From assembly GCF_017084525.1 (NCBI RefSeq), contig NZ_CP070950.1, positions 1,550,001 to 1,614,000 of the forward strand: a stretch of 64,000 nucleotides of DNA. The letters run 5' to 3'. Both the position numbers and the translations under genes were made by a program. This document shows, one piece after another, positions 35,507 through 43,497 of this stretch (the stretch's first letter is position 1; each line of letters begins with the position of its first letter). The stretch is from Conexibacter sp. SYSU D00693. GTDB taxonomy: Bacteria > Actinomycetota > Thermoleophilia > Solirubrobacterales > Solirubrobacteraceae. Below the pieces are notes generated by a model. That model ran no database searches. It saw nothing but the letters and a program-made list of their open reading frames with translations, and was not told the DNA's origin.

Positions 35507-35866
35507 TCACCGAGCGGTGCCCTCGTTGTGAAAGCGCGGTGAACGTTCTGGAGCCAGCCGGTAGCCGAACCCCACGTGCGTGTGGATGCAGGTGAGGTCC
35601 GGGAGGGCTGCCTCGAGCTTCACGCGCAGCTTGTGGACGTAGACGTCGATGGAGCGGTCGCCGCGGCGAAGCTCCCCTCCCCACACGAGGCGGTGCAGGT
35701 CCTCCCGGGAGACGATCCGCCCCGCGTGGCGCATGAGCGCCACGAGCAGCTGGAACTCCCGGACGGAGAGGTTGAGGACGCGGCCGCCCGCGGACACGAG
35801 CCCGTCGGCCGGACGCACTTCGATCTCCCCCGCCTGCAGGACCTCGGCGTCGATCTCCATCGCCAT
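35507..35866 (-). CDS. Receiver-less PhoB-type winged-helix protein
   Basis: A 119-residue protein consisting almost only of an OmpR/PhoB effector domain (about 10-105): LSVREFQLLVALMRHAG, RRGDRSIDVYVHKLRVKLE and HTHVGFGYRLAP. No receiver precedes it, and the start (ATG 35866, or 35860) leaves only about 12 extra residues, so it cannot be phosphorylated in the usual way. It lies directly upstream of pstS on the same strand, and its last codons contain the PHO-box-like repeat of pstS. It may compete with or cooperate with the full-length regulator at 29859-30704. Confidence 0.85.
   Translation of the reverse strand: MAMEIDAEVLQAGEIEVRPADGLVSAGGRVLNLSVREFQLLVALMRHAGRIVSREDLHRLVWGGELRRGDRSIDVYVHKLRVKLEAALPDLTCIHTHVGFGYRLAPERSPRFHNEGTAR
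35528..35543 (-). promoter_or_regulatory. PHO-box-like direct repeat before pstS
   Basis: On the pstS coding strand the units GTTCACCGCGC and TTTCACAACGA follow one another with an 11-bp period, matching the actinobacterial PhoP box (G[G/T]TCAC direct-repeat units). The repeat lies about 90 bp upstream of the pstS start, within the 3' end of the winged-helix gene. Confidence 0.6.
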
Positions 35867-35912
35867 CGGCAGGCAGCGTGGCGGCGGGCGCTGTCCGCGC
35901 TGCTACCGGCCC

Positions 35913-35945
35913 GTGAACCGGCCGTGAAGGTCCTGTGAACAGCGG
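35913..35945. promoter_or_regulatory. Triple PHO-box-like repeat
   Basis: GTGAA occurs at 35913, 35924 and 35935, exactly 11 bp apart. On the minus strand this reads as three units GTTCACAGGAC, CTTCACGGCCG and GTTCACGGGCC, the best such match in the window. It lies in the divergent interval, 47 bp before the winged-helix gene and about 24 bp before the -10 of the DUF47 gene, so it could control both. Confidence 0.7.
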
Positions 35946-35968
35946 CCACGGACGCCCTGGGGCCTCCC

Positions 35969-35974
35969 TACGCT
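35969..35974 (+). promoter_or_regulatory. -10 element of the DUF47 gene
   Basis: TACGCT lies 7 nt before the ATG at 35982, implying a leaderless transcript. The triple PHO-box-like repeat ends 23 bp upstream, a suitable position for activation. Confidence 0.5.
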
Positions 35975-35981
35975 GCCGCCG

Positions 35982-36611
35982 ATGGGGCTGTTCACGCGCG
36001 CTGCCTACGACCCGGTGACCCTCGGGCTGCTCGAGGAGGCCGGGCGCAACATCCAGCGCGCGACGGTCCTGCTGCGCGATCTGCTGGTCGACTGGCCCGA
36101 GCGCTCCGAGCTCGCGCAGGAGCTCCGCGCGTGCGAGCAGGAGGGCGACCGCATCACCCACGACGTCATCCACCGGCTGGACGGCGGCGGCTCGGGCAAC
36201 GTCCCGTTCGAGATCGGCGACGGCCACCAGCTCGCCACGGCGCTCGACGACGTCGTCGACTACGCCGAGCAGACGGCCGACACGCTCTCGATCTACGGCA
36301 TCGAGGCGCCCATGGAGCAGGCGGGCGCCCTCGCGGAGGTCCTCGTCGGGGCCGGCGAGCAGGTCGCCCGGGCGCTCGAGAGCCTGAGCGACGGCAGCGA
36401 GCTCGGCCCGCACCTCGTCGAGATCCACCGCCTGGAGAACGAGGGCGACCGGATCAGCCGCGACGCGGTGGCGTCGCTGTTCGCGGGCGGGATCGACCCG
36501 ATGGTCGTCATCCGCTGGAAGGACGTCTTCGACCTGCTCGAGCAGAGCGTCGACGCCTGCGAGACGGTCGCGCACGTGCTCGAGGGCATCTCCCTCAAGC
36601 GCCGCCGCTGA
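35982..36611 (+). CDS. DUF47/PhoU-like phosphate transport accessory protein
   Basis: A 209-residue helical protein of the DUF47 family, distant relatives of PhoU. Paired motifs are visible: CEQEGDRITHDVIHRL with DDVVDYAEQTAD, and HRLENEGDRISRDAVASLF with KDVFDLLEQSVDACETVAHV. Family members usually accompany a Pit low-affinity phosphate transporter. No pit gene is in the window, and the PHO-box-like repeat upstream suggests induction by phosphate limitation. It is divergent from the winged-helix gene and pst operon. Confidence 0.9.
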   Translation: MGLFTRAAYDPVTLGLLEEAGRNIQRATVLLRDLLVDWPERSELAQELRACEQEGDRITHDVIHRLDGGGSGNVPFEIGDGHQLATALDDVVDYAEQTADTLSIYGIEAPMEQAGALAEVLVGAGEQVARALESLSDGSELGPHLVEIHRLENEGDRISRDAVASLFAGGIDPMVVIRWKDVFDLLEQSVDACETVAHVLEGISLKRRR

Positions 36612-36723
36612 CCGCCCGCGGACTTGCACAGCTGGACAAGGATCCGGTGCATCCGCCACACTGACGGGGTCTCGTGCCGCAGGGGCCAAGCGCGGCGCGC
36701 CGACACGTGGGGGGTTGCACCAA

Positions 36724-39153
36724 GTGGCATCGCACAAGCGAGCAGCGGGCACGCTGGCTACGGCCGGGGCGTTCCTGGCTGCCTTCGGCGGCGGCGTCCT
36801 GCCCGTCGCGGCCGACGAGCAGCCCGCGGACGACGGGCCCCAGGCGGCCGCGCCGTCCAAGGAGGCCGGACGCCAGGCGCCGGGCGCGACCACGCCGGTC
36901 CCCGCGCCCGCCGCGACCACGCCCGCCCCCACCACCGCGCCGGCCAGCACCACGCCGGCGACGACGACGCCCTCGGGCGACGACGCCCCGCGCGGCGCGA
37001 AGCCCCCCGCCGCGAAGGTCGAGGTCCAGCCCGGGCCCGAGGACGACGAGCCCGCGTCGCCCGCGAAGGGCGACGCCGGCCCGTCCCTGGAGCGCCAGCA
37101 GGACGCGCGCGAGGAGCGCCGGTCGAGCTCGCGCTCGACGAAGACCGCCGAGGAGTGCATGCCGCGGTGGTTCGTCCGGGAGCTCTCGAAGGCCGACCGC
37201 CGCAAGTACTTCCGCGAGCACCCGGAGTGCGCGCCCGACGACGCGCGCGAGCGCCGCGACCGCCGCGCGCGCATCCGCCGCCCGGACGGCACGCCGACGC
37301 CCGCCGACCCCACCTTCACCGAGGCCCTCCCGGGCCCCGCGCCGATCGGGGTGCCGAACTTCTTCATCGAGAAGTTCCGGATCCCGCCGTTCCTGCTGCC
37401 GATCTACCAGGCCGCGGGCATCCAGTACGGCATCCGCTGGGAGGTCCTGGCCGCGATCAACGAGATCGAGACCGACTACGGCCGCAACCTCAACGTCTCC
37501 TCCGCCGGCGCCCTGGGCTGGATGCAGTTCATGCCGTCGACGTGGAAGGCCTACGGCACCGACGCCAACCGCGACGGCAAGCGCGACCCGTACAACCCGG
37601 TCGACGCGATCTTCGCCGCCGCCCGCTACCTCAAGGCCGCCGGCGCCGAGACCGACCTGCGCAAGGCGGTCTTCGCCTACAACCACGCCGACTGGTACGT
37701 CGACTCCGTCCTCCTGCGCGCCCGCCTCATCGGCGGCCTGCCCGCCGACCTCGTCGGCTCGCTCACCGGCCTCACGCAGGGGCGCTTCCCCGTCCACGCC
37801 ACCGCGCGCTACGCCGACGACCTGCGCGCCGCCGACGCCCGGCGCCGCGTGGCCGAGGGCCGCAACGCCGCGATCCCGGTGGAGGCCCAGGCCGGCCGCC
37901 GGGGCATCGACGTCTTCGCCGACGCCGGCTCCCCGGTCGTCGCCGTGCAGGACGGCAAGGTCCTCGCCGTCGGGCACACGAAGCGCCTGGGCCGCTACCT
38001 CAAGCTCCAGGACGTCTACGGCAACACCTACACGTACGGGCACCTCGGCGAGGTCGTCCGGTCCTACCCGGTGCCCAAGGACCTCGGCAAGGCCAAGGGC
38101 AAGGCCGCGCCGGCGACGTCGCCGACCACCGTCCAGGCCGCGGCCGCGACGTCGACGGTCGCGCCGCCCATGGCCGTCGCGCCCGGCGAGGCCGAGCCCA
38201 AGGAGCGCCTCTTCGCCCACCCGCGGCGCCCGCGCGCCTACACCGCCGGCGGGCGCGACCAGCTCGCGCCGACCGAGGTCTACGAGCCGCTGGACGCCGA
38301 GCGCCTGGGCCTCGACCGCGACGAGGTCGAGTTCAAGCCGCTGCGCAAGGGCGCCAAGGTCGTCGCCGGCACCGTGCTGGCCCGCATCGGCGGCAAGGCC
38401 GCCGGGCGCGCGCCGCACCTGCGCTTCGAGATCCGCCCCGCCGGGCGCGGTGCCCCGCGCATCGACCCCAAGCCGATCCTCGACGGCTGGAAGCTCCTCG
38501 AGTCCACCGCGGTCTACCGCGCGGCCGGGCGCAACCCGCTGCTGGGCGAGAGCGGCGCGCCCATCGGCCAGGTCCTGCTCATGAGCAAGGAGGACCTCCA
38601 GCGCCGCGTGCTCGCCAACCCGCGCATCGACCTCTACGAGTGCGGCCGGCGCGACGTGCAGGCCGGCGTCATCGACCGCCGCGTGCTGGCGACGCTCGAG
38701 TACCTCGCCGCGGGCGGCCTGCGCCCGAGCGTCACCTCGCTGCGCTGCGGCCACGGCGTCTACACCGCGTCGGGCAACGTCTCGCACCACGTCTCGGGCA
38801 ACGCCGTCGACATCGCGCAGGTCAACGGCATCCCGATCCTCGGCCACCAGGGCCCGGGCTCGGTCACCGAGATGGCGATCCGCCGCCTGCTGACGCTGCA
38901 GGGCACGATGAAGCCCGCGCAGATCATCTCCCTGATGACCTTCGAGGGCGCGGACAACACCTTCTCGCTGCCCGACCACGCCGACCACATCCACGTCGGC
39001 TTCCAGCCCGCGGACCCGAACGCCACGCAGAAGTTCGACGCGGTGCTCAAGCCCGAGCAGTGGATCAAGCTCATCGACCGGCTCGGCGAGATCAAGAACC
39101 CCGCCGTCCCCCAGCCCGGAGACGCCCGGCTGGTCGACGGCCGCGGCGACTAG
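36724..39153 (+). CDS. Secreted three-module peptidoglycan hydrolase
   Basis: An 809-residue exported protein. After a signal peptide ending near residue 30 and a Pro/Thr/Ala-rich, then highly charged spacer, residues about 210-335 are a lytic transglycosylase of the MltB/SLT_2 type (AAINEIETDYG, GALGWMQFMPSTW, AYNHADWYV). Residues about 385-615 resemble an M23 domain but lack the canonical HxxxD (RGIDVFADAG) and end HLRFEI instead of HLHFE, so this part is probably not catalytic. Residues about 625-795 look like an M15/VanY-type peptidase (HHVSGNAVDI, DHADHIHVGF). GTG 36724 is chosen because a G-rich Shine-Dalgarno lies 9 nt upstream; TTG 36715 is the alternative. Confidence 0.87.
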   Translation: MASHKRAAGTLATAGAFLAAFGGGVLPVAADEQPADDGPQAAAPSKEAGRQAPGATTPVPAPAATTPAPTTAPASTTPATTTPSGDDAPRGAKPPAAKVEVQPGPEDDEPASPAKGDAGPSLERQQDAREERRSSSRSTKTAEECMPRWFVRELSKADRRKYFREHPECAPDDARERRDRRARIRRPDGTPTPADPTFTEALPGPAPIGVPNFFIEKFRIPPFLLPIYQAAGIQYGIRWEVLAAINEIETDYGRNLNVSSAGALGWMQFMPSTWKAYGTDANRDGKRDPYNPVDAIFAAARYLKAAGAETDLRKAVFAYNHADWYVDSVLLRARLIGGLPADLVGSLTGLTQGRFPVHATARYADDLRAADARRRVAEGRNAAIPVEAQAGRRGIDVFADAGSPVVAVQDGKVLAVGHTKRLGRYLKLQDVYGNTYTYGHLGEVVRSYPVPKDLGKAKGKAAPATSPTTVQAAAATSTVAPPMAVAPGEAEPKERLFAHPRRPRAYTAGGRDQLAPTEVYEPLDAERLGLDRDEVEFKPLRKGAKVVAGTVLARIGGKAAGRAPHLRFEIRPAGRGAPRIDPKPILDGWKLLESTAVYRAAGRNPLLGESGAPIGQVLLMSKEDLQRRVLANPRIDLYECGRRDVQAGVIDRRVLATLEYLAAGGLRPSVTSLRCGHGVYTASGNVSHHVSGNAVDIAQVNGIPILGHQGPGSVTEMAIRRLLTLQGTMKPAQIISLMTFEGADNTFSLPDHADHIHVGFQPADPNATQKFDAVLKPEQWIKLIDRLGEIKNPAVPQPGDARLVDGRGD

Positions 39154-39842
39154 GCCGTCCCGGCGGCGAGCTCGTCGTAGGTCACCGCGGCGCGCCGGCG
39201 CGCGCCGCGCAGGACGCGCTCCAGCGCCTGCACGTGGCGGCGGCGCTCGAGGTCGGCCGGATGCAGGTCGAGGCGCAGGAGCTCGCCGGCGAAGAGGCCG
39301 CCCGCCCGCACGAGCGTCGGGGAGGCCAGGCGCCTGACGGCGTCCGAGGTCCCCAGGCCGATGGCGGGTGAGCGCGTCGCGTCGCCCGCCGCCCGGTGCA
39401 CGGCGCGCAGCGAGGCCCACCAGCGAAAGCGCGCGTCGAGCGTCGCCCGCAGCGCGGGCGTGTACGCGTAGCCCGGCGCCACGAAGCCCTGGGGCTGGAC
39501 GCCGGCGAGGCGCAGGACGCGGCGGCCGGCGTCGACGGCGCGGCGCGTCTCGACCTCGTCGAGGCCCCGGAACTCGGACACGCGGTTGCCGGCCCGGCGC
39601 GCCTGGCGGTGCTCGAGGCCGTGCTGGGCGATCGCGTCGCCGCCACGGGCGCGCTCGGCGAGCCAGTCGACCATCTCGGGCCGGCGGTCGTGGAACGGGT
39701 GGAGGTCCGGCGCGGGGATGACGAGGAGCGTCACGCGGTCGACGCCGTGGTCGTCGAGCCAGTCGCGGATGAGCGCGCACCGGTCGAAGGTCCGCGGCTC
39801 GACGTCGTGCAGGGCGACCGCGATGCGCCCCGGCCCGGTCAT
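39150..39842 (-). CDS. Polysaccharide deacetylase-like protein (DUF2334 type)
   Basis: A 230-residue protein opening RIAVALHDVEPRTFDRC, with IAQHGLEHRQ in the middle and GFVAPGYAYTPAL, the usual NodB-like/DUF2334 pattern of Asp and paired His that bind a metal, followed by LRLDLHPADL. Such enzymes de-N- or de-O-acetylate sugars. It overlaps the upstream glycosyltransferase by ATGA and is the third gene of a glycosylation operon, so it may trim a sugar added by its neighbours. It has no signal peptide and should be cytosolic. It converges with the hydrolase gene (4-bp overlap). Confidence 0.82.
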   Translation of the reverse strand: MTGPGRIAVALHDVEPRTFDRCALIRDWLDDHGVDRVTLLVIPAPDLHPFHDRRPEMVDWLAERARGGDAIAQHGLEHRQARRAGNRVSEFRGLDEVETRRAVDAGRRVLRLAGVQPQGFVAPGYAYTPALRATLDARFRWWASLRAVHRAAGDATRSPAIGLGTSDAVRRLASPTLVRAGGLFAGELLRLDLHPADLERRRHVQALERVLRGARRRAAVTYDELAAGTA

Positions 39843-40996
39843 CGCACGAGGTCCCGCAGCGCGTCGACCTCGGTGGCGAAGAGCCGGTCCCACCGGTGCT
39901 CCTCGCCCAGGCGCGCCGCGCGGAGGTGGTCGACGCGGCCGTGCAGCGCGCGGTCGATCGCGACCTCCAGGCCCTCCGTGTCCCCCGGCGGGAACGTGTG
40001 GCACAGCCCCTCGAGCGCCAGGTGCGCCGGGGCGGTGTCGCAGGTCACGACGCGGGTGCCGCTGCAGCCGGCCTCGAGGGCGACGAGGCCGAACGTCTCG
40101 TGCTCGCCGGGCAGGACGACGCAGCCCGCGCCGGCGAACATGCGGGCGAGGCGCGCCCGGTCGCTGACGAAGGGCTGGATCGCGACGCGGTCGGCGATGC
40201 CCAGGCGCTCGGCGCGGGCCATGATCCGATCCTCGAGCGGCCCGCTGCCCACGAGCCGCAGCGGCCACGGCCGGCGGGCGACCGCCGCGGCGTCGAGCAG
40301 CCGGAGGATCCCCTTCTCGCGGGCCAGCCGCCCGACGTAGAGGACCCCGTCGCCGCGGCGCACCGCAGGCTGGGGCCGGAAGACCGGGTCGACGCCCAGG
40401 CCGAGCGGCAGGGTCGCGGTGCGGCCGGTGTCGTGGGAGGTGTCGACGACGCTCATCAGCGCGTCGACCGGGCGGTGCGCGTGGCGCATCCAGACGCGCA
40501 GCGGCGGGCCGTAGAGCTTCGTCGGGCCCGGCAGGCCGGCGGCCTCGAGCTCGGCTGACGCGTGGTGGACCGCCACGACCTTCGCGCCGACCGCGTGGGC
40601 GGCGGCGGTCGCGTCGACGGGGCCCCAGAACGCGTCGTGGAGGAGCACGACGTCCGGGCGCAGGGCGCCGATGGTGCGCGTGAGCGCCTTGATCGAGAGC
40701 GGGACGCGGTAGCCGTTGGTGGCCACGATCCGCAGGGAGCGCAGCTCGTGGCGGCCGTCGGGGTGGTGGCGCTCCTTGGGGCCCGGCACGATGACGTGGT
40801 GGTCGAGGACGTCGCGGTGCTGGGCCGCGAACGCGCGCTTGGCGTCGAGGTAGGTGCGGATCCCGCCCGAGCGCTCGCCGTAGAACGCGGCGACGTCGAC
40901 GACCCGCAGCGGCGGCTGGGGCACCAGCCGCAGGGCTGGGCGGGGACGCCGCTCGAGCGTCGCCGTCGCGCCGTCGGTGCGCCGCTCAAGCGGCAC
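39839..40996 (-). CDS. Glycosyltransferase family 4
   Basis: A 385-residue GT-B enzyme. The acceptor half begins VVDVAAFYGERSGGIRTYLDAK, and the nucleotide-sugar half has VLYVGRLAREKGILRLLDA and the donor-binding EHETFGLVALEA (E-x7-E pattern). It should transfer a hexose to a lipid or glycan acceptor in the cytosol. It overlaps the PHP-glycosyltransferase gene by 11 bp and the deacetylase by 4 bp, so the three work as one unit. Confidence 0.9.
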   Translation of the reverse strand: MPLERRTDGATATLERRPRPALRLVPQPPLRVVDVAAFYGERSGGIRTYLDAKRAFAAQHRDVLDHHVIVPGPKERHHPDGRHELRSLRIVATNGYRVPLSIKALTRTIGALRPDVVLLHDAFWGPVDATAAAHAVGAKVVAVHHASAELEAAGLPGPTKLYGPPLRVWMRHAHRPVDALMSVVDTSHDTGRTATLPLGLGVDPVFRPQPAVRRGDGVLYVGRLAREKGILRLLDAAAVARRPWPLRLVGSGPLEDRIMARAERLGIADRVAIQPFVSDRARLARMFAGAGCVVLPGEHETFGLVALEAGCSGTRVVTCDTAPAHLALEGLCHTFPPGDTEGLEVAIDRALHGRVDHLRAARLGEEHRWDRLFATEVDALRDLVR

Positions 40997-43268
40997 GGAG
41001 CGCCTCCTGCTCGGCGGCCGCGGCCTGCGGGGCCAGCGCCCGCCGGTAGCCCTCGGCCAGGCGGCCGAGGGCCGCTTCCCAGGTCCGGTGGGTCACCGCG
41101 TCCAGGCCGCCGCGGGCCAGGCGGGCACGCTGGTCGCCATCGCGGGCGAGGTCGGCGACCGTCGCGCCGAGGCGCTGGGCGTCGGCCGGGCACAGCCGCC
41201 CGCTGACGCCGTCGGTGACGATCGAGCACGGGCCGCCCTCGGCGACCGCCACGACCGGCAGGCCGCTGGCCTGCGCCTCGAGCAGGACCTGCCCGAAGGT
41301 GTCGGTCCGGCTGGCGAAGAGGAAGACGTCGGCGCTGGCGTAGGCCCGCGCGAGGTCGTCGCCGTCCAGCCAGCCGAGGAACGTGGCGTGCTCGCCGAGG
41401 CGCTCGCGCAGGACCGCCTCCTCGGGCCCGCCGCCGGCGAGGTTGAGGTGCAGCCGCGGGTCGTGCGCCCGGGCGGCGAGGAAGGCGTCGGCCAGGAGGT
41501 CGGCGCCCTTCTCGTGGGTCAGGCGGCCGGCGTAGAGGACGTTGACCGCGCCCTCGCGCAGCAGGCCCGGCGTGCGGTGGGCCGGCGAGAAGCGCGTGAC
41601 GTCGACGCCGCGGTCCCAGCGGCCCACGGCCTCCTCGGGGATCCCGAGCTCGCGCAGGACCTCGTCGCTGGCCGGGCTCGGCGACAGCACGACCTGGCAC
41701 TGGCCGTAGAAGGCGGCGACCGCCTGGCGGGCGAGCGCCTCGAGCCCCGGGTCGGCCGTGCGCATGGCCGTGTAGGTCGCGAGCTCCGTGTGGTAGCTGC
41801 CCAGCACCGGGACGTCCATGATCCGGGCGACGAGGCTCGCGACGATGCCGGCCGGGCCGGGCGAGCAGACGTGCACCAGGTCGTAGCGGCCCTCGGCGAG
41901 GACCTCGACGACGCCGGGCAGCGACGGGACGCCGACCTGCAGGCCGGGGTAGAAGGGCACCTCGACGTCGGCGACGGCGCCGAGGCGGCGGTCGGCCATG
42001 GCGTCGGTGGTGACGACCTCGACCTCGAAGCCCGGGACGCCGCGCTGGCGCAGCTCGTCCAGCGTGTGGGTGACGCCGTGCATCGAGCCGACGCCGTCGA
42101 CCACCAGCGCGACCCGCTGGGGCTCGCCGTCGCGGCCGGTGAGCTTGGCCTTCTCGCGGCCGAGGAAGGCCGCCGCCGGCGCGTAGGGGATCGCCGGGAT
42201 GCAGGCGTCGAACACGGCGACCGCGTCGGCCAGGCCGGTGGCGGGCGTCGGCACGGTCTGCGTGACGCGCTTGGCGACCCCGGCCAGCGCGCGCTCGTGC
42301 GCCGCGCGGGCCTTGCGGAAGAGGTCGTCGTGGCGGAAGCCGTCGTCCTGCAGGCGGGCCAGGAGCGTCGCCGTGTCGCCCTCGAGGCCGACCGCGTCCA
42401 GCCAGGCCCGCAGCAGCGCGCGGGCGTCGTCGGGGGCGAGGTCGGCGCCGATCGCCCCGCGCCGGGCGTCGCCCTCACGCATGATCCGGTCGACCATCTT
42501 GAAGATGGCCAGGGGGTTGGGCCCGCCGACGTCGCGGTCGCCGCGGCCGAGCGCCCGGACGGCGATGGCCATCGCCGCGTGCGCCCACTTCGCGGCGCTG
42601 CCCTGGTCGCCGCGGGCGGCGGCGCGACCCTCGCGGATGTGGTGCAGGAACTGCTCGGGGGTGGCGCAGCGCGGCACCTCGGTGAACGTCCGGCCGATGT
42701 CGACGCCCGCGTGGTCGTCGGAGCCCGCGACGCCCGTGCCGCCGTGGGTCTCGATGTAGACCGCGGCCGGGGCGTTGAGCTCCCGGGCGCGCGAGCCGTT
42801 GCGCGTCTCCCAGATCGGGAAGAGCTGGGCGAGGCGCCGGCGGTGGCGCGGGGTCAGGGGCGCCTCGACCGCGTAGAAGGGGTGGGCCAGCGCGCAGGTG
42901 ACGCCGCGCTCCTGGAGCTCCTCGGCGACGAGCTCGACGTCGTGGTTGTGCGCCTGGATCCACTCGTGGTCGTCGGGCGTGATGCCCAGGCAGAGCACGT
43001 GGACGGCCTGGGGCTCGCCCTTGAACCACAGCGTGGCCTCCTCCGAGAGGAAGACGCGGGGGTCGTCGGCGATCTGCAGGACCCCGTCGATCGTGTCGTG
43101 GTCGGTGATCGTGATGAAGTCCATCCCGCGCCGCTGCGCGAGCTCGAGGACCTCCTCCGGCGGCGTCGCGCACTCCGGCAGGCCGAGGGCCCGCTGGACG
43201 CCGAGCTTGCTGAGCTCCGACGCGGTCGAGTGGCAGTGCAGGTCGGCCCGGCTGGTCTGGTGGGACAT
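40986..43268 (-). CDS. PHP phosphoesterase fused to glycosyltransferase
   Basis: A 760-residue two-enzyme protein. Residues about 7-215 are a PHP-type metal-dependent phosphoesterase with DLHCHS (His11, His13), ITDHDTIDG, AHPFY and GSDDHAG, a complete set of metal ligands. A helical linker (about 215-370) leads to a GT4-type glycosyltransferase (about 375-745) with GSMHGVTHTLDELRQRG, LGSYHTELATYTA, VLYAGRLTHEKGADLL and the donor loop SRTDTFGQVLLEAQASGLP. ATG 43268 follows GAGGAG by 6-7 nt. It is the first gene of the glycosylation operon, with PHO-box-like repeats 64-108 bp upstream. The natural substrates are unknown. Confidence 0.9.
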   Translation of the reverse strand: MSHQTSRADLHCHSTASELSKLGVQRALGLPECATPPEEVLELAQRRGMDFITITDHDTIDGVLQIADDPRVFLSEEATLWFKGEPQAVHVLCLGITPDDHEWIQAHNHDVELVAEELQERGVTCALAHPFYAVEAPLTPRHRRRLAQLFPIWETRNGSRARELNAPAAVYIETHGGTGVAGSDDHAGVDIGRTFTEVPRCATPEQFLHHIREGRAAARGDQGSAAKWAHAAMAIAVRALGRGDRDVGGPNPLAIFKMVDRIMREGDARRGAIGADLAPDDARALLRAWLDAVGLEGDTATLLARLQDDGFRHDDLFRKARAAHERALAGVAKRVTQTVPTPATGLADAVAVFDACIPAIPYAPAAAFLGREKAKLTGRDGEPQRVALVVDGVGSMHGVTHTLDELRQRGVPGFEVEVVTTDAMADRRLGAVADVEVPFYPGLQVGVPSLPGVVEVLAEGRYDLVHVCSPGPAGIVASLVARIMDVPVLGSYHTELATYTAMRTADPGLEALARQAVAAFYGQCQVVLSPSPASDEVLRELGIPEEAVGRWDRGVDVTRFSPAHRTPGLLREGAVNVLYAGRLTHEKGADLLADAFLAARAHDPRLHLNLAGGGPEEAVLRERLGEHATFLGWLDGDDLARAYASADVFLFASRTDTFGQVLLEAQASGLPVVAVAEGGPCSIVTDGVSGRLCPADAQRLGATVADLARDGDQRARLARGGLDAVTHRTWEAALGRLAEGYRRALAPQAAAAEQEALRAA

Positions 43269-43331
43269 CACGCTCTCCTCTGCATCGCGTTCTCCTCGCC
43301 GCCGAAGATCGCGTGGTTGCAGGGGCTTCTC

Positions 43332-43375
43332 GTGAACAAGGCGCCACGCTGCTGTGACAGGCCCGTGAAGGTCCG
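43332..43375 (-). promoter_or_regulatory. PHO-box-like repeats before the PHP-glycosyltransferase operon
   Basis: On the coding strand of the operon the units CTTCACGGGCC, TGTCACAGCAG, a degenerate unit, and GTTCACGAGAA run with an 11-bp period (plus-strand GTGA at 43332, 43354 and 43365). Orientation matches the box before pstS. The third of four units lacks the core, so the call rests on phase and orientation. Confidence 0.5.
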
Positions 43376-43393
43376 GGGGCGAACCGGAGCGAC

Positions 43394-43472
43394 GGGGTCT
43401 GACCCCGAGCACGGAACCGCAGCGACGGGGTCTGACCCCGAGCGCGGAACGAGGACGACGGGGTCTGACCCC
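43394..43472. repeat. Three GGGGTCTGACCCC palindromes at 33-bp spacing
   Basis: The 13-bp palindrome GGGGTC-T-GACCCC occurs at 43394, 43427 and 43460, each inside a longer conserved unit (GACGGGGTCTGACCCCGAGC). The spacing is exactly 33 bp, about three helical turns, so the sites face the same side of DNA. They lie in the 229-bp divergent interval between the PHP-glycosyltransferase gene and the gene at 43498. The same motif recurs seven times at 50882-51130. Confidence 0.85.
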
Positions 43473-43485
43473 GAGCGTGGTGGGG

Positions 43486-43491
43486 CAGGCT
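43486..43491 (+). promoter_or_regulatory. Weak -10 deciding the start at 43498
   Basis: CAGGCT lies 6 nt before ATG 43498, the spacing seen at other leaderless genes here. An in-frame GTG at 43477 would place this hexamer inside the coding sequence. Confidence 0.3.
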
Positions 43492-43497
43492 GTCGCC

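Noticed and set aside
36612-36723. Cyclic-di-AMP (ydaO-type) riboswitch before the peptidoglycan hydrolase gene.
   Set aside because: Such riboswitches do precede wall hydrolases in actinobacteria, but the interval is only about 110 bp and I could not place the conserved motifs or pairing. A covariance-model search would settle it.
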